Assembly: GCF_042186555.1 (NCBI RefSeq)
Contig: NC_133328.1
Location: 60,869,431-60,933,430, forward strand
Direction of reading: 5' to 3'
DNA length: 64,000 bases
Source: Aquarana catesbeiana
Taxonomy: Eukaryota; Chordata; Amphibia; Anura; Ranidae
Part shown: positions 10,449 through 21,957 of the stretch, one piece after another
How the letters are laid out: the number at the start of each line of letters is the position of its first letter
How positions within the stretch are numbered: the first letter of the stretch is position 1
Position numbers and translations under genes: made by a program
Notes under the pieces: model-generated
What the model saw: the letters and a program-made list of their open reading frames with translations, nothing else
Database searches by the model: none
What the model was told of the DNA's origin: nothing

Positions 10449-12229
10449 AATCTACCCCTAGGAAGGGAAATTCTCTCCTGTAAGAGTTAATATGGGAAAA
10501 CAATTTCTCCTTTCCACTGATGCTTTCCAATCCTTGTTCCACAAAAAAACCCAAATTTTCAAAAAACATTTTTCATTGGGACAAAAAAGTGAGGTGAAAT
10601 CTTCTGAAGAGGAGGAAAGACAGCAAAACAAATGTCACAGGGGTGATAACCCTTCCCTATGTTTTCCAAAAAGCTTAGAAAAGATTTTTTGGCTGGAGCT
10701 AAACACGTTAAAAATGTTCAAAATTACAAACAGATTCTACTTAACAACAAACCTACAGTCCCTGTCTTGTTTGCACCGCCTGTATACTGCTGTTCAGAGT
10801 ATATAGGGCCTGGTGGCCCCACACCTTTCCTTATTTTAATTTGGGTGCGGGGTTCCCCTTAATATCCATACAAGACCCAAAGGGCCTGGTAATGGACTGG
10901 GGGGTACCCATGCCGTTTGTCTCACTGATTTTCATCCATATTGCCAGGACCCGACATGACATTAAACCCGCAAGCAGTTTTAAATGAGATTTTTTCCTTT
11001 AAAAATGACATTTGGTGCAGGGACTGTTCTAAACATGGGAAACACGCGTCACTTTACAGGCATACTATAGACACCCCCCAGGTACGATATTTAAAGGAAT
11101 ATTTCACTTTTTTTTTTTTACTTTAAGCATCATTAAAATCACTGCTCCCGAAAAAACGGCCGTTTTTAAAAGTTTTTTTTGCATTGATACATGTCCCCTG
11201 GGGTAGGACCCGGGTCCCCAAACCCTTTTTAGGACAATACCATGCAAATTAGCCTTTAAAATGAGCACTTTTGATTTCGAACGTTCGAGTCCCATAGACG
11301 TCAATGGGGTTCTAACGTTCGTGCGAACTTTCGGTCCGTTCGCGGGTTCTGGTGCGAACCGAACCGGGGGGTGTTCGGCTCATCCCTACTCAGGACCATA
11401 TTATGTTATTCTTCCCCTGTCTGTTCTAATAGCAGATATAACAGTAGTAGATGTATTTGCCTTTGCCAATCAAGCCAGTAGGTGTCCTGCACTCTCTCCC
11501 TCCACATAATAACGCTGTCTCTGAAACATCAACTTATTTTCAGCTTTTGTATATAATAAATCCTTATATACTTGTTATGTTTTAACCCAATCCTGAAACG
11601 CCCCAGGGGATGGTCTCTCTACATACTGCCTTTCTGCTTCTGTAACCTTATTCCCAGTCATTTTTTCCTGCTCTCTGGTCTGCCTTTTTACTCTTGCTAT
11701 CTGTTTTATTAATATACCCCTAAGATATGCCTTGAGGGTGTCCCAGACCACTCCGGGTGATGCTGTTCTGGCGTTAATCCTCATGAATTCCTCCAGGGAT
11801 GATGTCACATTCCACAATCTTTAAATCAATTTATTACAAAATAAAAAAAAATGTTGTGCATCCAAAGACATTGGCCATACTGAAGTAAAACCTTAAATCT
11901 TATTTAAATAGTAATGACTTGTAAGTCTGACATCTAAAGATTTCCAATATGGAACTCCAGACTCTTTGATAACAATAAAAAGTAGCAAGAGAGCATAGTG
12001 GCCACAGTGGGAGACATAACCGTCATTCTCCATTATATTTGGTGTCAAACATTTTTCCTTGACTACATTTTCAGATATAAATCAGAGTAAGTGAAAGGTG
12101 ATAATAAAGCCTTTCGTGCATGGAATGACTCTTCATTGCTGCAGAAAATTGCTTAAGAAATTTAAATATCTTCAGTCACTTTAATCAGTTGTTCTGTTCT
12201 TGCTTTAAAACAATGTGTTTTATCCGAAG

Positions 12230-12359
12230 GTCCTCTACAATGCCAGTGGCTTCCTGGAAAAAAACCGAGACACTTTACCTGCAGATATTGTGCTTCTTCT
12301 GAGGTCATCCGAGAACAACCTTATCCGTATATTGGTAACTAATCCACTAACAAAAACAG
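12230..12359 (+). CDS. MYO3A: MYO3A exon, motor domain (loop before actin-binding region)
   Basis: First visible exon of unconventional myosin IIIa, an actin-based motor with an N-terminal kinase that acts in stereocilia, filopodia and photoreceptors. It encodes VLYNASGFLEKNRDTLPADI and then a leucine-rich stretch ending NPLTKTG. The 'GFLEKNRDTLP' motif is the conserved HCM-loop-to-relay segment of myosin motors. Acceptor AG is at 12228-12229 and donor GTATGG at 12360. The exon starts in phase 0 and ends in phase 1. From memory it is nearly identical to the human sequence. Upstream exons (kinase and most of the motor) lie before the window. Confidence 0.95.
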
Positions 12360-13019
12360 GTATGGATCCTGAGTTTTTGCATTTCCTTGTGCTGGAAGTT
12401 CATTTTTATCTTTTTATTTCTTGCTTGATAGTGTGACCACTTGTTCATAGTCCATGGAATGAAAAGTATTTGTAATAATGTCCTTGTTCCAAGAAGTACG
12501 GAATTATTCAGGGGATCAATATATTGTATTAGAGAAGCTGAATTCTGTCTGCTGAAGTCTTTAGCTTATGACAGGCAAAAGGGTAATGACTTCAGTAAAT
12601 TTTTTCCGCAATGTCTGTGTACAAATGGCCACACACTGAACACGTCACTCCTTAGAAAAAACTTTATTCAAGGTCTGTAGTCTGTCAATACTTGCCCATA
12701 GCAACACCCCTCTGACACGTTTTCTTCTGTTTGGGCTTAATCATAGAGTTTGTTTTCTTGTTTTAATTTTGAGAGGGTGGGGATGATAGGGACATATTTA
12801 TGTAAAATATTACACAACTTTACCATCCTTTGTCAAGACTCAGTATTGGTAAAAACTGATTTACAAAGAAGGTATAAAGACAAATTGGAGATTGTTCTAT
12901 TGTCCTAAAAAAAATCCCAAAAATATCCAGTTTGATGTGACCAATGTGTGGTAAATTGTACAATTGATCAATGATGATCGTGTGGATTCCTGTATCATGT
13001 GATTCTTTACAAATAGATT

Positions 13020-14995
13020 TGTGGGCAAATACTTACAGGTTCTCCTAAATCAATCATCAGTATCCAGCGATAAGGTTCCTCTGGTGATCCAGGAGATCTT
13101 GTGTTTTGTCGCTTGGATAGAGACCCTGAGTTTCTTCCAGGACCTTGCCAGGGATATTTTGGCACCCAAAAACATAAAGAAGATTAAAGCTTGCGTGTGT
13201 TTGTGAGTGTTGTTGATTCTATGCTTCAGCAGTGCTATTTTAGGGTCTTGGTGGATCAGTGTCGCGGTGACTTTTTGTACTAGAGCAAAAAAATGATTCC
13301 AGAAGCCGCGGACGCGTGGACACGTCCACCAAATATGATGGACGGTGCCCAAGTGACCGCAACCCCTGAAACATAGGGGTGAAGCATCTGGATAAATTCT
13401 TGCTAGTCTTGTGGGGACATAATACTACCTGGTGAGTAGCTTAATATTTGCTTCAACCAAGCCTGTGTTCAATATACCTTTATAGGAGCGTCTGAAGGAG
13501 TAGAACCATTTCTCCGGATCCAGGTGGAGGTCCAGGTCAGACTCCCAAGCTCGGGCATAGGCGGGCAAGCTCTTGTTCTGAGCAAGTGAGGCATAAATGA
13601 GTGAAATACCACCCCTCTGATCCACGAGGTTAGAGCATCACTGTTCATATATGGTTGGGTTGGGGGTTGGCCAATTCATCCGTCCAGAGGGTGTGAAGGA
13701 AGTGCCTGATCTGGGAGAGGCTAAACCTCTCCATGTCAGGCATCTCAAGCTTGCTGAGGCAAATCCCTAGGGTGATAGGGCCCGATGAGGTAAAGAAGTG
13801 ACCTAGTCTGAATAACCCCTTATTTAATCTAAATGCTTGACTATTCATCCCCGGTTGGAAGTTTGGGGTATGGAATAGGTGAGATATAGGTTTTAGAGTT
13901 GAGATTAAGGAGGCTTGTTTATGTAGTGTGTCTGACAGTAACATTGCGTGGGAAAGGGTAGGGGCTAATATTGGGGGTCTTAATTTTGGTGGGCACCACA
14001 GAAGGTAATCTATTTTGTGGTGAGGGACCGCTTGTCTTTCCAGTGCAATTAAGTCAGGCTTGGATCCCCTGGAGTATACTGTAGATAGCTGGGTTAGTTG
14101 TGCCGCTTGATAATACCACCAGACATTTGGTAGGCCCAGACCCCCCTGGTTTTTATTTCTGAAAAGGATATCTCTAGAGAGATGGTGACCTTTCTTCCCC
14201 TAGACAAAGTCCACTATTTTAGATTGAAATTTGGTTATTTCCTTTTTTAAGGAATAGGAATAGGTAGGGAATACGTGGCATCAGTGTCATCTGCACCGCA
14301 TTTATCCTACCAAGCCAGGACAGATCACATCTCGCCCTGGTTTTGAGGTCATCCTCCAATTTCCGAAACATCGGAGGGTAGTTAGATTTATAAAGTTTGT
14401 TAATATTATCTGGGAGAGTAATCCCCAAGTACGGTATTGATGTGGAAGCCCAGGTAAAGGGTAGATTGTGTTTTAGTTGATTTAGTAGAGGTGGAGGGAT
14501 TGAAATGTTTAACGCTGGTGACTTTTTGGTATTAATGGAGAGGCCTGAGACCTTGCTAAATTGTTGGAATGTTTTGAGAAGAACAGGGTTGGAGATCAAG
14601 GGAGATGTTATGAATAGTAGAATATCGTCTGCAAATAATGCACATTTGTGTTCCTGGGAACCGCATGAGACCCCCTTGATGTCTGAGTTTGATCTGATTG
14701 CTATGGCTAAAGTTTCAATGGCTATCACAAAGATCAGCGGCGAAAGGGGACAACCTTGCCTGGTGCCTTTTCTAATATTGAAGCTTTCCGAATAATGACC
14801 CCTAAGTCAGACTTGCGCATTGGGGGTAGAGTAGAGTGAGTGAAGGGTACCCATGAAATGGGGGCCAAATCCCCATCTTTCCATGATCTCAAACAGGTAA
14901 GGCCAAGCTGCAGAATCAAAGGCCTTCTCCAGGTCTATTGAGAGTAGCATGCCAGTTTGCGGAGGGCCTCCATCGACCACTTGCTTTTCAAGCAC
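13020..14995 (-). mobile_element. Truncated L1-like LINE, second subfamily
   Basis: Read on the - strand, pieces of ORF2 appear: 'LLSIDLEKAFDSAAWPYLFE' (near 14900), 'GERGQPCLVPF' on the opposite strand marking RQGCPLSP, 'CALFADDILLFI' (near 14640, FADD in place of YADD), 'LSWLGRINAVQMTLMPRIPY', and the C-terminal 'HHIWWTCPRVRGFW' (near 13330). It ends abruptly near 14995 before the endonuclease and lacks a clear poly(A) at the low end, so it is truncated at both sides. Frameshifts are numerous. The copy belongs to a different subfamily from the LINEs at 4717 and 53357, judged by low protein similarity. Confidence 0.75.
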
Positions 14996-15001
14996 TCTCA
15001 T
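14219..15001 (-). pseudogene. LINE reverse transcriptase remnant
   Basis: Two overlapping - strand frames (14807-15001 and 14219-14728) carry the palm motifs 'IDLEKAFDS' and 'LFADDILLF', then 'FSKVSGLSINTKKS' and 'IPYLGITLP'. They are separated by a frameshift near 14730-14800. This is the catalytic heart of an L1-like ORF2, now non-functional. Confidence 0.75.
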
Positions 15002-15185
15002 TGAAGTCTACTGGGGACAAAGACACTTGAAGTTTGTAGCTCAAAAGAGTCTCATGTACAGTACTTTTTTGAGCTACAAGCTTCAAAGAACCTGACGCTC
15101 AAGTGTGAACAGGTACAACTGAAAACTACAGATTTTGGTTGTTAAGCTTCGAGCTACAAATGCTCAGGTGTGAATGGGGTTTAAA
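15000..15185. repeat. Short inverted-repeat element remnant
   Basis: Words built on TTTGTAGCTC/GAGCTACAA and CTTGAAGC/GCTTCAAG recur in both directions, ending GCTCAGGTGTGAATGGGG. Similar text occurs at 31350-31450. It is read as part of a miniature element into whose left side the LINE may have inserted. Confidence 0.4.
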
Positions 15186-15290
15186 GGGGAGAAGGTGAAG
15201 GAAGGAAATCATCAAGCAATTTTCTAAAAATGGAAAGGATGCATATGGCTTATATGAAGATATAACAGATGTTTTATTTTGATCTGACAG

Positions 15291-15370
15291 GGAATCTTGC
15301 ACATACAAAAACAAAGTCGAGAATGAATTCACAGTCATGGTCCAAGAGGAAAACATCCAGTCGCAGTAAG
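15291..15370 (+). CDS. MYO3A: MYO3A exon, motor loop 2 region
   Basis: Acceptor CTGACAG precedes 15291 and donor GTAGGG starts at 15371. With the G left from the previous exon it encodes G then NLAHTKTKSRMNSQ followed by WSKRKTSSRSK. The first residues (NLxHxKTK) match human MYO3A. The rest has diverged to a Lys/Arg/Ser-rich sequence, although the codon number (26 plus the split codon) equals my recollection of the human exon. This segment lies in the surface loop that contacts actin. It enters in phase 1 and leaves in phase 0, fitting its neighbours. A competing donor (GTAAGG at 15366) would break the frame. Confidence 0.85.
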
Positions 15371-16047
15371 GTAGGGGAAATATACAAGCTTAATAAGTTC
15401 TTGGCTAGAAATATAATACATTGATGTTGTCATATAACTACATCTTCACATGTGTTTTTTTGTTTTATCAAGCTGGATATCTTAATGTTGTACAATACTT
15501 TTTACTTCAGTGAGGTAATCACATACATTCATGTGTGTCTGTCAGCTTGGCTTTGCTATGTAGATTAACAGATCACACAGAATTAAATATATGTATATAT
15601 TGCTATCATGGGGTTGGCAATAAAAATGCAAATATTAGACATGTTCACAAAAGAGGATTGCACTGCAATGTAAAGCCAGCCATAGACCAATGAGACCATG
15701 AGAGCAGTCAGACATGGAGGCATTAGGAGCACCTACAGGCTAAATTGATTTCAGAAACTGCAAGCTCTTTTTGACCTAGCTTACAGTTAAATTCTATGGT
15801 AAAGGGATGGGTGGATCTGGAAGCAAAGATAGGCATCAGCCTATCTCAGTAGTGATTGGGGCAGTTTTTCTCAATGGCTTAATAGACTCCTCCTTTCATC
15901 CTTTAGACAAGAGATCATAGTCTGCGAAATGGACAGATTGGTCGGCTGTTATCTTAAGTCTATAGGTAGCTTAAGTTAGTATAGACTGCCATGGTAATGT
16001 TTCAGATAAAAGTAAATGCTGATTGCAATGTGCTTGTTGTTCAATAG

Positions 16048-16122
16048 GGTGATTTTGGAGATTCCCATCATCCTAGAGAGACTACAAACATGAAAACACA
16101 GACCGTGGCTTCATATTTTAGG
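16048..16122 (+). CDS. MYO3A: MYO3A exon, motor domain (TTNMKTQTVASYFR)
   Basis: This 25-codon exon encodes GDFGDSHHPRE and then TTNMKTQTVASYFR. The second part is identical to human MYO3A as I recall it and precedes the actin-binding 'SLMDLLSKM' helix. Acceptor is TCAATAG (AG at 16046-16047) and donor GTATGG at 16123. Both ends are phase 0, matching the exons on either side. It is too short to appear as a long open frame. Confidence 0.92.
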
Positions 16123-16705
16123 GTATGGTATTCTGATATTTCTTAGTTATGTAAGTTCACTTCTTCCTACCATATGTGAATAATGATGCCCTTTCATACA
16201 GGTTCTCACCCCTTTGTCAGCAACAATAAAACATGGCAAACACTAAAAAGCCAGTATAGAGGATAGATGGATAGATTTTATTTGAGCTACAGAAAGTTTT
16301 GTGACTTTTATAGCCTGTTAGATTTGCTACTGGATTTACACACATATCTCCAAAGATGGAAAAAGGCACAAATAAAGGGAAATTATTAACACAAACTAAA
16401 AATGCTGTGATTGTTGCTGATTACTCCTATTTTTTTGTATTTGCCACAATTGCCTAGCCATGAGTGCCTTATAAAAAAAAATATTGCTCTGCTTATGGTT
16501 CCTGTTTAGTCCCTCCAGGAGTCCTGAATTTGTGCGCTTCTTCTAGCTCCAAGGAGATTGGGGTGACCTAAGGATATTATAACATGTTACATGTGACAAA
16601 ACCAAGGCTTCTTGATTAGTGTGCAGCATGCATGACAGGCTTGGGTGGCTATAGGCGATGGAACCTCTGATATTCACACTATTGGTAGCATACACCCATT
16701 ACATA

Positions 16706-16707
<2 letters not shown>

Positions 16708-16761
<54 letters not shown>
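16708..16761. repeat. (TA)n microsatellite
   Basis: A near-perfect TA dinucleotide tract of about 27 units lies in the intron between the 16048 and 19289 exons. Confidence 0.95.
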
Positions 16762-16764
<3 letters not shown>

Positions 16765-16953
16765 GAGTCAGCATTTGGTTTGTTCATATGGATCTCCTTC
16801 CAGACAAGATGTGCCATGATTTATCATTTGTTCAGAAACTCAATGCAATTAATTCAAATAAGCCATTGCATTTACTTTAAAAAAGACTATGTATAGATAT
16901 TTTCATTGGTAATTATGGTAACCATTGATAGTATTAACTATCAATGGTTAATA

Positions 16954-18190
16954 CGAGGGGGTGCTGATAAGTACTGAGCTTTACCCAGACAAAATTGCGC
17001 TAGGAAGCTGTAACTGCCACTCTATTCTACATATTCCCCCAGGAAGTCAATGCACTTGCGACATATCCTGCAGCTTCTTAAGTACCTGCAAATAAAATTC
17101 ATCAGACTGCTGAGTAACTACTCATTTGCAGCATTAGTTGCCTCTGGAACATTCCCAAAATATTGTCCCTTTAGGTGTTTTTTGATATTGGGAAACAGAT
17201 GATAGTCAGAAGGAGCCAGGTCGGGCAAATAGGGTGGACGGGGCATCACTTGAAAGCCTAAGGAGGTCAGTTTTGCCATTGTTTCACCTGCAGTGTGACA
17301 AGGCATTATCATGCAACAGGATGACACCTTTGGAGGGCATTTCTCAATGTTTTTCCTTGATATTTTGCCTCAACTTCATCAATAAAGCACAGTAATATGT
17401 TGCATTGATGTTTGAACCCTTTTGGAGGTAGTCCACCAGCAGAGCTCCCTTCTCATCCCAAAAAACTGTTGCCATTTGCTTCTGCACTGACCTTTGCACA
17501 CGGAAGTTCTTTGGCCTGGGGGAACTACTGTGCCTCCATTCCTTAGACTGTTCCTTTGTCTCAGGATCATAACAGTAGATCCATCTCTCATCACCAGTTA
17601 CCAGTTTGTCCTGGAAATCTGACTCATTTCTTGCAAAATGTTCCAAAACAGCCACCGATGTCTCTACACGTTTCCTCTTTTGTTCGGTTGTCAAAAGTTC
17701 TGGGATTGTGGATAATGGCACAAACTCTCTCACATGATATTCCCAGATATGTAGCAATACTTTTGGCTGATATCATGTCATGGATGGCTTTCACATTTGC
17801 AGGCACAGAGACAGAAACAGTCTTTCCACTGGGTTTCTTACTTTCAACACTGAAATGGCCAATTTTAAAATTGACAACCCAACGTTTAACTGTTGCATAT
17901 GAAGGGCCACTGTCACCCAAAGTTTGTGACATTTCATCATGGATCTGCTTCGCACCTTTCCCTTGGTAGAAACAGGAACTTGATTATGGTCCTATGCTCT
18001 TCCACATTAAATTTTTCTGGAGGTGCTGCCATGTTCATTTGGACCTGAAAATTAAAGATACATTAAAATTATAGGTAGTTGATTTTTGCACCATTGAATA
18101 TAGACAAATTGGCCAGTACACTCTGCAATTTACAGCTTCCTAGCTAAATTATTTTCTGGTTAAGGCTCAATAATTATCAGCACCCCCTCG
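16954..18190 (-). mobile_element. mariner element, 1.24 kb
   Basis: Terminal inverted repeats of about 32 bp start CGAGGGGGTGCTGATAA at the left, with the complement at the right end, and match at about 28 positions. TA dinucleotides flank both ends (16952-16953 and 18191-18192), the mariner target. Length fits the family (about 1.3 kb). The only gene is a broken transposase on the - strand. Confidence 0.9.
17022..18032 (-). pseudogene. mariner transposase pseudogene (DD34D type)
   Basis: The start codon at 18032 opens MAAPPEKFNVEEHRTIIKFL. The frame then shifts, and the rest is spread over three open pieces (17624-17932, 17344-17757, 17118-17327) down to 'KCIDFLGEYVE' and a stop at 17022. 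Helix-turn-helix text is visible ('SYATVKRWVVNF'), as are the catalytic neighbourhoods 'VTGDERWIYCYD', 'LLHDNA' and 'YLPDLAPSDYHLFP', so all three aspartates are still encoded though not in one frame. Several frameshifts make it inactive. A complete enzyme would be about 340 residues. Confidence 0.85.
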
Positions 18191-18192
18191 TA

Positions 18193-19288
18193 TCTAATAC
18201 TTTAAATATACATATTGCAAAAGGTCAAATTATAAAGTGAACATTCCAAACATAAGTTTAAATTAGCAGTCCGCATCCAAATTGTGATATACAGTAAGTC
18301 CATAAAAACTATCACACCAATATAAATTAAATTAAAGATTAGTCCTGAACAAATGTGTCCATATCAACTCTTCCTCCACTGCGGGCTCAAACACTTATGT
18401 GTATTCACACCGTCATATAAGTGTATCCCGCCACCTTCACTCCAATGCTCTCAACTTATGGTGTGGACCTACGAACATACATTGTTAGGTCTACCACTCT
18501 TTTACCCTCTTGGGGTATGACTGTGGTGGTCCCTCTCTAGATGTCCTTAGGGGGTATTAGCTTCTTCTGTAGTAGGTGTCTCTTTAAGAGGCCCTCCACC
18601 TCTGTCTCCTCTGCTCCCAGTCCACTCAAAAGAACATATGGTGGGCTCTCACAGTGTAGTGGGTCATAAAATGCAGATTTATTAAAAGAATTGCACTTAC
18701 ATTAAAACAAGGTAAAAAGTGCCTTTAAGACTCAATGTACAGCCACAGTCCAACAAACTCTGCGGCTTCGGCATCACCCGGCTCCTCCCATGTGTTACAT
18801 CACTATCCTCATGACTTCCTCAGGGAAGGCAAGCAGAGTGAAAAATATCTATAGATATTCAACTAAATATTATTATTATACACCAGAGTCAATAATACCT
18901 ACCACTGTCTAATTCACAGTGGTATGAGTTTTGTTCAAATGTTTAGCTGTGGCAGTATCCAAACTAGTTGGGACATGAGCATTTGTGTATTTTGTTTAGC
19001 TGCATCTGTAGTCATCTAAGCCTTTCAGAGAACACTGTGGAGTTTTGAGATTGTGTTCCAGAGGGTTGTGCTAAGAGTGTTGATATTCTGATTTATGAAT
19101 GTTTATTGGAACAGCTAATCTGACTAGACTGGAGGTAAGTTATATGGTGGGTACTTAAAACCTTGACTTTTTTCTGAGAAGAAGCCCAATTTAAATGTTA
19201 TAGGTTGTATTACAATGACCAATGAATACTCCTTTTTTTAAGAAACAACTTCTACATAGATATGACTAATTACATCTTTCTGTTTTAG
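18193..19288. other. Intron with an unassigned repeat-like block
   Basis: No exon was seen. 18350-18850 has a moderately GC-rich block that includes TGACTTCCTCAGGGA, a word also found near 62090. I suspect a dispersed repeat but cannot place its ends. Confidence 0.4.
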
Positions 19289-19494
19289 TATTCCTTAATG
19301 GATTTATTATCAAAAATGGTGGCTGGCCAGCCTCACTTTGTGCGGTGCATCAAACCAAATAATGACCGTCTACCAAGCAAGTTTGATCGGGAGAAAGTGT
19401 TGGTGCAGCTTCGGTATACGGGGATTTTAGAGACTGCGAGAATCCGCCGGCAGGGCTATTCGCATCGCATTCTTTTTGCTAACTTTATCAAGAG
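19289..19494 (+). CDS. MYO3A: MYO3A exon, motor domain (SH1-SH2 region)
   Basis: This exon encodes YSLMDLLSKMVAGQPHFVRC, then IKPN, 'KVLVQLRYTGILETARIRRQ' and 'GYSHRILFANFIKR'. 'HFVRCIKPN' and 'QLRYTGILETARIRR' are hallmark myosin sequences at the actin-binding helix-loop-helix and the reactive-thiol helices. 'ILETARIRRxGxSHR' is typical of class III. Acceptor TTTTAG ends at 19288 and donor GTAAGG starts at 19495. It enters in phase 0 and leaves in phase 2. Confidence 0.97.
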
Positions 19495-20272
19495 GTAAGG
19501 AATAATCTATCAGTCACTGTTAACACTAGCACACAGATAGACTTCTGTCTCCCATGAAACACAGTGGAGCATTGCTTGGGTCACTGATCAGTCTTCAAAA
19601 GCTTTGGTTAGAATATTGTAAACCTTCCAGGAATCCAGATATGGACATTCAGAAAGAAAATAACTTTCATGTGGCTGAGATCTAGACAGATATGCACATA
19701 CCTCTAGATCACAGAAGCATAATAAATGGGGGGTTTTCATTACCGAATGCAATCTATTAACTTTAACTTTTATTTTATTCCCTGACGGTACTTATTGCAT
19801 GGTTCTGCTGAAATTTCAGCATGCATACTATATTATGAATTTTTGCAGTATGTTGCATGTAAAAGGCATTTTACAAAAACCAGTGTAAAGGTTTTTTGCT
19901 CCTACAAATAATGCTGCCTTCTAGCTGGCATTAACAGGGAGATTCTATGATGTATCTACTAAGAAGAGCAGAAAGAGAAGCCATTAAAGGACAGGTTTAC
20001 TAAAGAATACAAATTCCCCAGCCACCTAACCTATTCTAAGATAATACCCCTACAACCCAGGCACCTATTTACATCTTTGTGTTGGTGGCAACCTTCACAG
20101 GTGTTTGCAGTCCTGGTATTGAAATATTGTCCCACACCTGCACAGCAACTTACCATAGACTTCAATGGGTTGTACACATACTGGAGGAGTAAAGCCGCAT
20201 TCTAGTCAATGGGAAGTTATTGTGCAGCTGTAAGCAGCATTGGACAGGATTGCTACACCAGAAAGTGGTGAG

Positions 20273-20910
20273 TAGGGATGAGCCGAACACCCCCCCCCCC
20301 CCGTACGGTTCGCACCATGCGAATAGGCAAAAAGTTTGAGCGAACATGCGAACCCTATTAAAGTCTATGGGATACAAACATGAAAAATCAAAAGTGCTCA
20401 CTTTTTTCTTTCGGGTCCGTCGGGCGGACTCTACCAATGGCCAGGGTTATCGGCAAAAGGCCCTTGTCCCCATCGACATGGGGACAAGGTGCTTTGAGGG
20501 GGACCCCAAAGCACCCTCCCCATGTTGAGGGCAAGTGGCCTGGTATGGTTATAGGAGGGAGGGCATTTGCTTGTCCCATCCCTTTCCTGGCCCGCCAGGC
20601 TGCTTGCTCGGATAAGGGTCTGGTATGGATTTTGGGAGGCACTCCACGCCAATTTGTTTTAAAACTTTGGTGTAGAGTTTCCCCTTAAAATCTATGCCAC
20701 CCAAAGGGCCTGGTATGGATTTTGGGGGGACCCCACGCTGTTTTTAAAAATAAAATTTGGTGTAGAGTTCCCCTTAAAATCTATACCAGACCCAAAGAGC
20801 CTGGTATGGATTTTGGGGGGGACCCCATGCCGTTTAATTTTCTTAATTCTATCATAGGGTTCCCTTTAACCACTTCAAAGCACTGTATTATATACTCTGC
20901 ACTGACTGCA

Positions 20911-20970
<60 letters not shown>

Positions 20971-21004
20971 CTGCCTGCACTGTATATAGTCTACACTGAA
21001 TGCA

Positions 21005-21047
<43 letters not shown>

Positions 21048-21475
21048 ACACGGTATATATATATATATATATATATTAATACATTAACTGCACTGTATAT
21101 ATATTCTACACTGACTACACTGTATATATATATATATACTAAACTGCCTGCACGCCACTAACTAACCTGCCTAATCTAGTTCAAGTTCTCTCAATCTCTC
21201 CACGTTATCACACTACATACAGCCGTCGTGTAAGCAGCCTTATATAGTGTGGGGCGTGGACTTAGCCCCCTGAGCCATGATTGGCCAAAGGCACTCTCCC
21301 AGCAGATTGCGCTGTGATTGGCCAAAGCATGCAGGTCAGGTGCATGCTTTGGCCAAACAGCAGCCGTCAAAGCACTGCGATCTTACAGTGCATTATGGGG
21401 CGCTCCTCTAATTCACCGCAAACGCCCCATATGTTCGGTTCGTTTGTGGACAAACGAACATCGGGACCATCCCTA
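20273..21475 (-). mobile_element. hAT-type element, 1.2 kb, relative of the 8027-11388 copy
   Basis: Begins TAGGGATGAGC and ends CATCCCTA, flanked by an exact 8-bp duplication GTGGTGAG (20265-20272 and 21476-21483). The right part carries, in reverse, the CCAAT words and TATATAAGG seen in the larger element, so this copy is in the opposite orientation. The left part holds the GCCTGGTATGGATTTTGGG-type module shared with 2786-4533. It has no coding capacity and includes several TA tracts. Confidence 0.85.
20913..21077. repeat. Compound (TA)n microsatellite
   Basis: Three TA tracts (20913-20967, 21007-21046 and 21053-21077) are separated by TGCACTG/CTGCCTG words, inside the hAT element. The corresponding place in the larger relative (8461-8510) has only short TA runs, so the tracts expanded here. 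Confidence 0.9.
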
Positions 21476-21957
21476 GTGGTGAGTAGGTACCTATGTGTGG
21501 AAAGGAGTGGGTAGCTTAGTATGGATTGGGAAGTTTTTTGCTAAAGTTAACCTGTCCTTATATTTATGAGATAGAATACCAGTTCATGAGAAACAGAGGT
21601 TTTCAGAAGTTTTTGGTTGTTAAATGTTAATCTGGGTAAGGGTAAGAACCTCTGTCAGTTTTTTATAGCCATCTATGCCTCCTTAGGGATACGTACCCAT
21701 GCTGAAAAAGAGGGTGAGCAAGGCCACCTGTTCAGTAACTAGAGTCACAGATGGGATTTTCACTTATTTTAGGGAGATTTGAAAAGGAGAATTGGGGAAA
21801 AAGCCAACGGCGAAAGTCAGACAGACATTCTAACCATCCTGTCTAAAACTATAAAAAAATGTTTTCTGCAGGTTTATTTAGATTTTGAGAGAGAGTCCTC
21901 CAAATGTTTTGGGGCTAAACTTTTAAAAGTTCAAATGATTTATTTTTATGACTATGG

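Larger units (their letters stand above)
8027..11388 (+). mobile_element. hAT-type element, 3.36 kb, with tandem arrays and transposase start
   Basis: Ends TAGGGATGAGC and GCTCATCCCTA-like (GGCTCATCCCTA) are inverted repeats. The flanks carry an exact 8-bp duplication CTCAGGAC (8019-8026 and 11389-11396). Inside, in order, are GTTCG/CGAAC-rich subterminal repeats, a block of CCAAT words and a TATA box, 57/69-bp tandem repeats (about 8573-9622), a 167-bp higher-order repeat (about 9616-10170), an ATG-started frame resembling the beginning of a hAT transposase (10215), and degenerate sequence to the right end. The catalytic region is missing, so this looks like an internally deleted autonomous copy. 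It interrupts the LINE at 4717-11808. A shorter relative lies inverted at 20273-21475. Confidence 0.85.
4717..11808 (-). mobile_element. 5'-truncated L1-like LINE with two nested insertions
   Basis: A non-LTR retrotransposon lies on the - strand, its poly(A) end read as T-run at 4713-4720. Target duplication ATTCCACAATCTTT flanks it (4703-4716 and 11809-11822). Translation shows L1-like ORF2 parts in order from the high-coordinate end: a spacer region (11575-11817), palm motifs (7355-7893), YADD (about 7200-7270), and a C-terminal CxxC...H...C region with 'MMWRCP' (5300-5440). The endonuclease is absent, so the copy is 5'-truncated. A TTAA-type element (6456-6937) and a hAT (8027-11388) sit inside. 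Without them about 3.2 kb of LINE remains. Stops and frameshifts are present, so it is dead. L1/Tx1-group assignment is by motif only. Confidence 0.8.
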
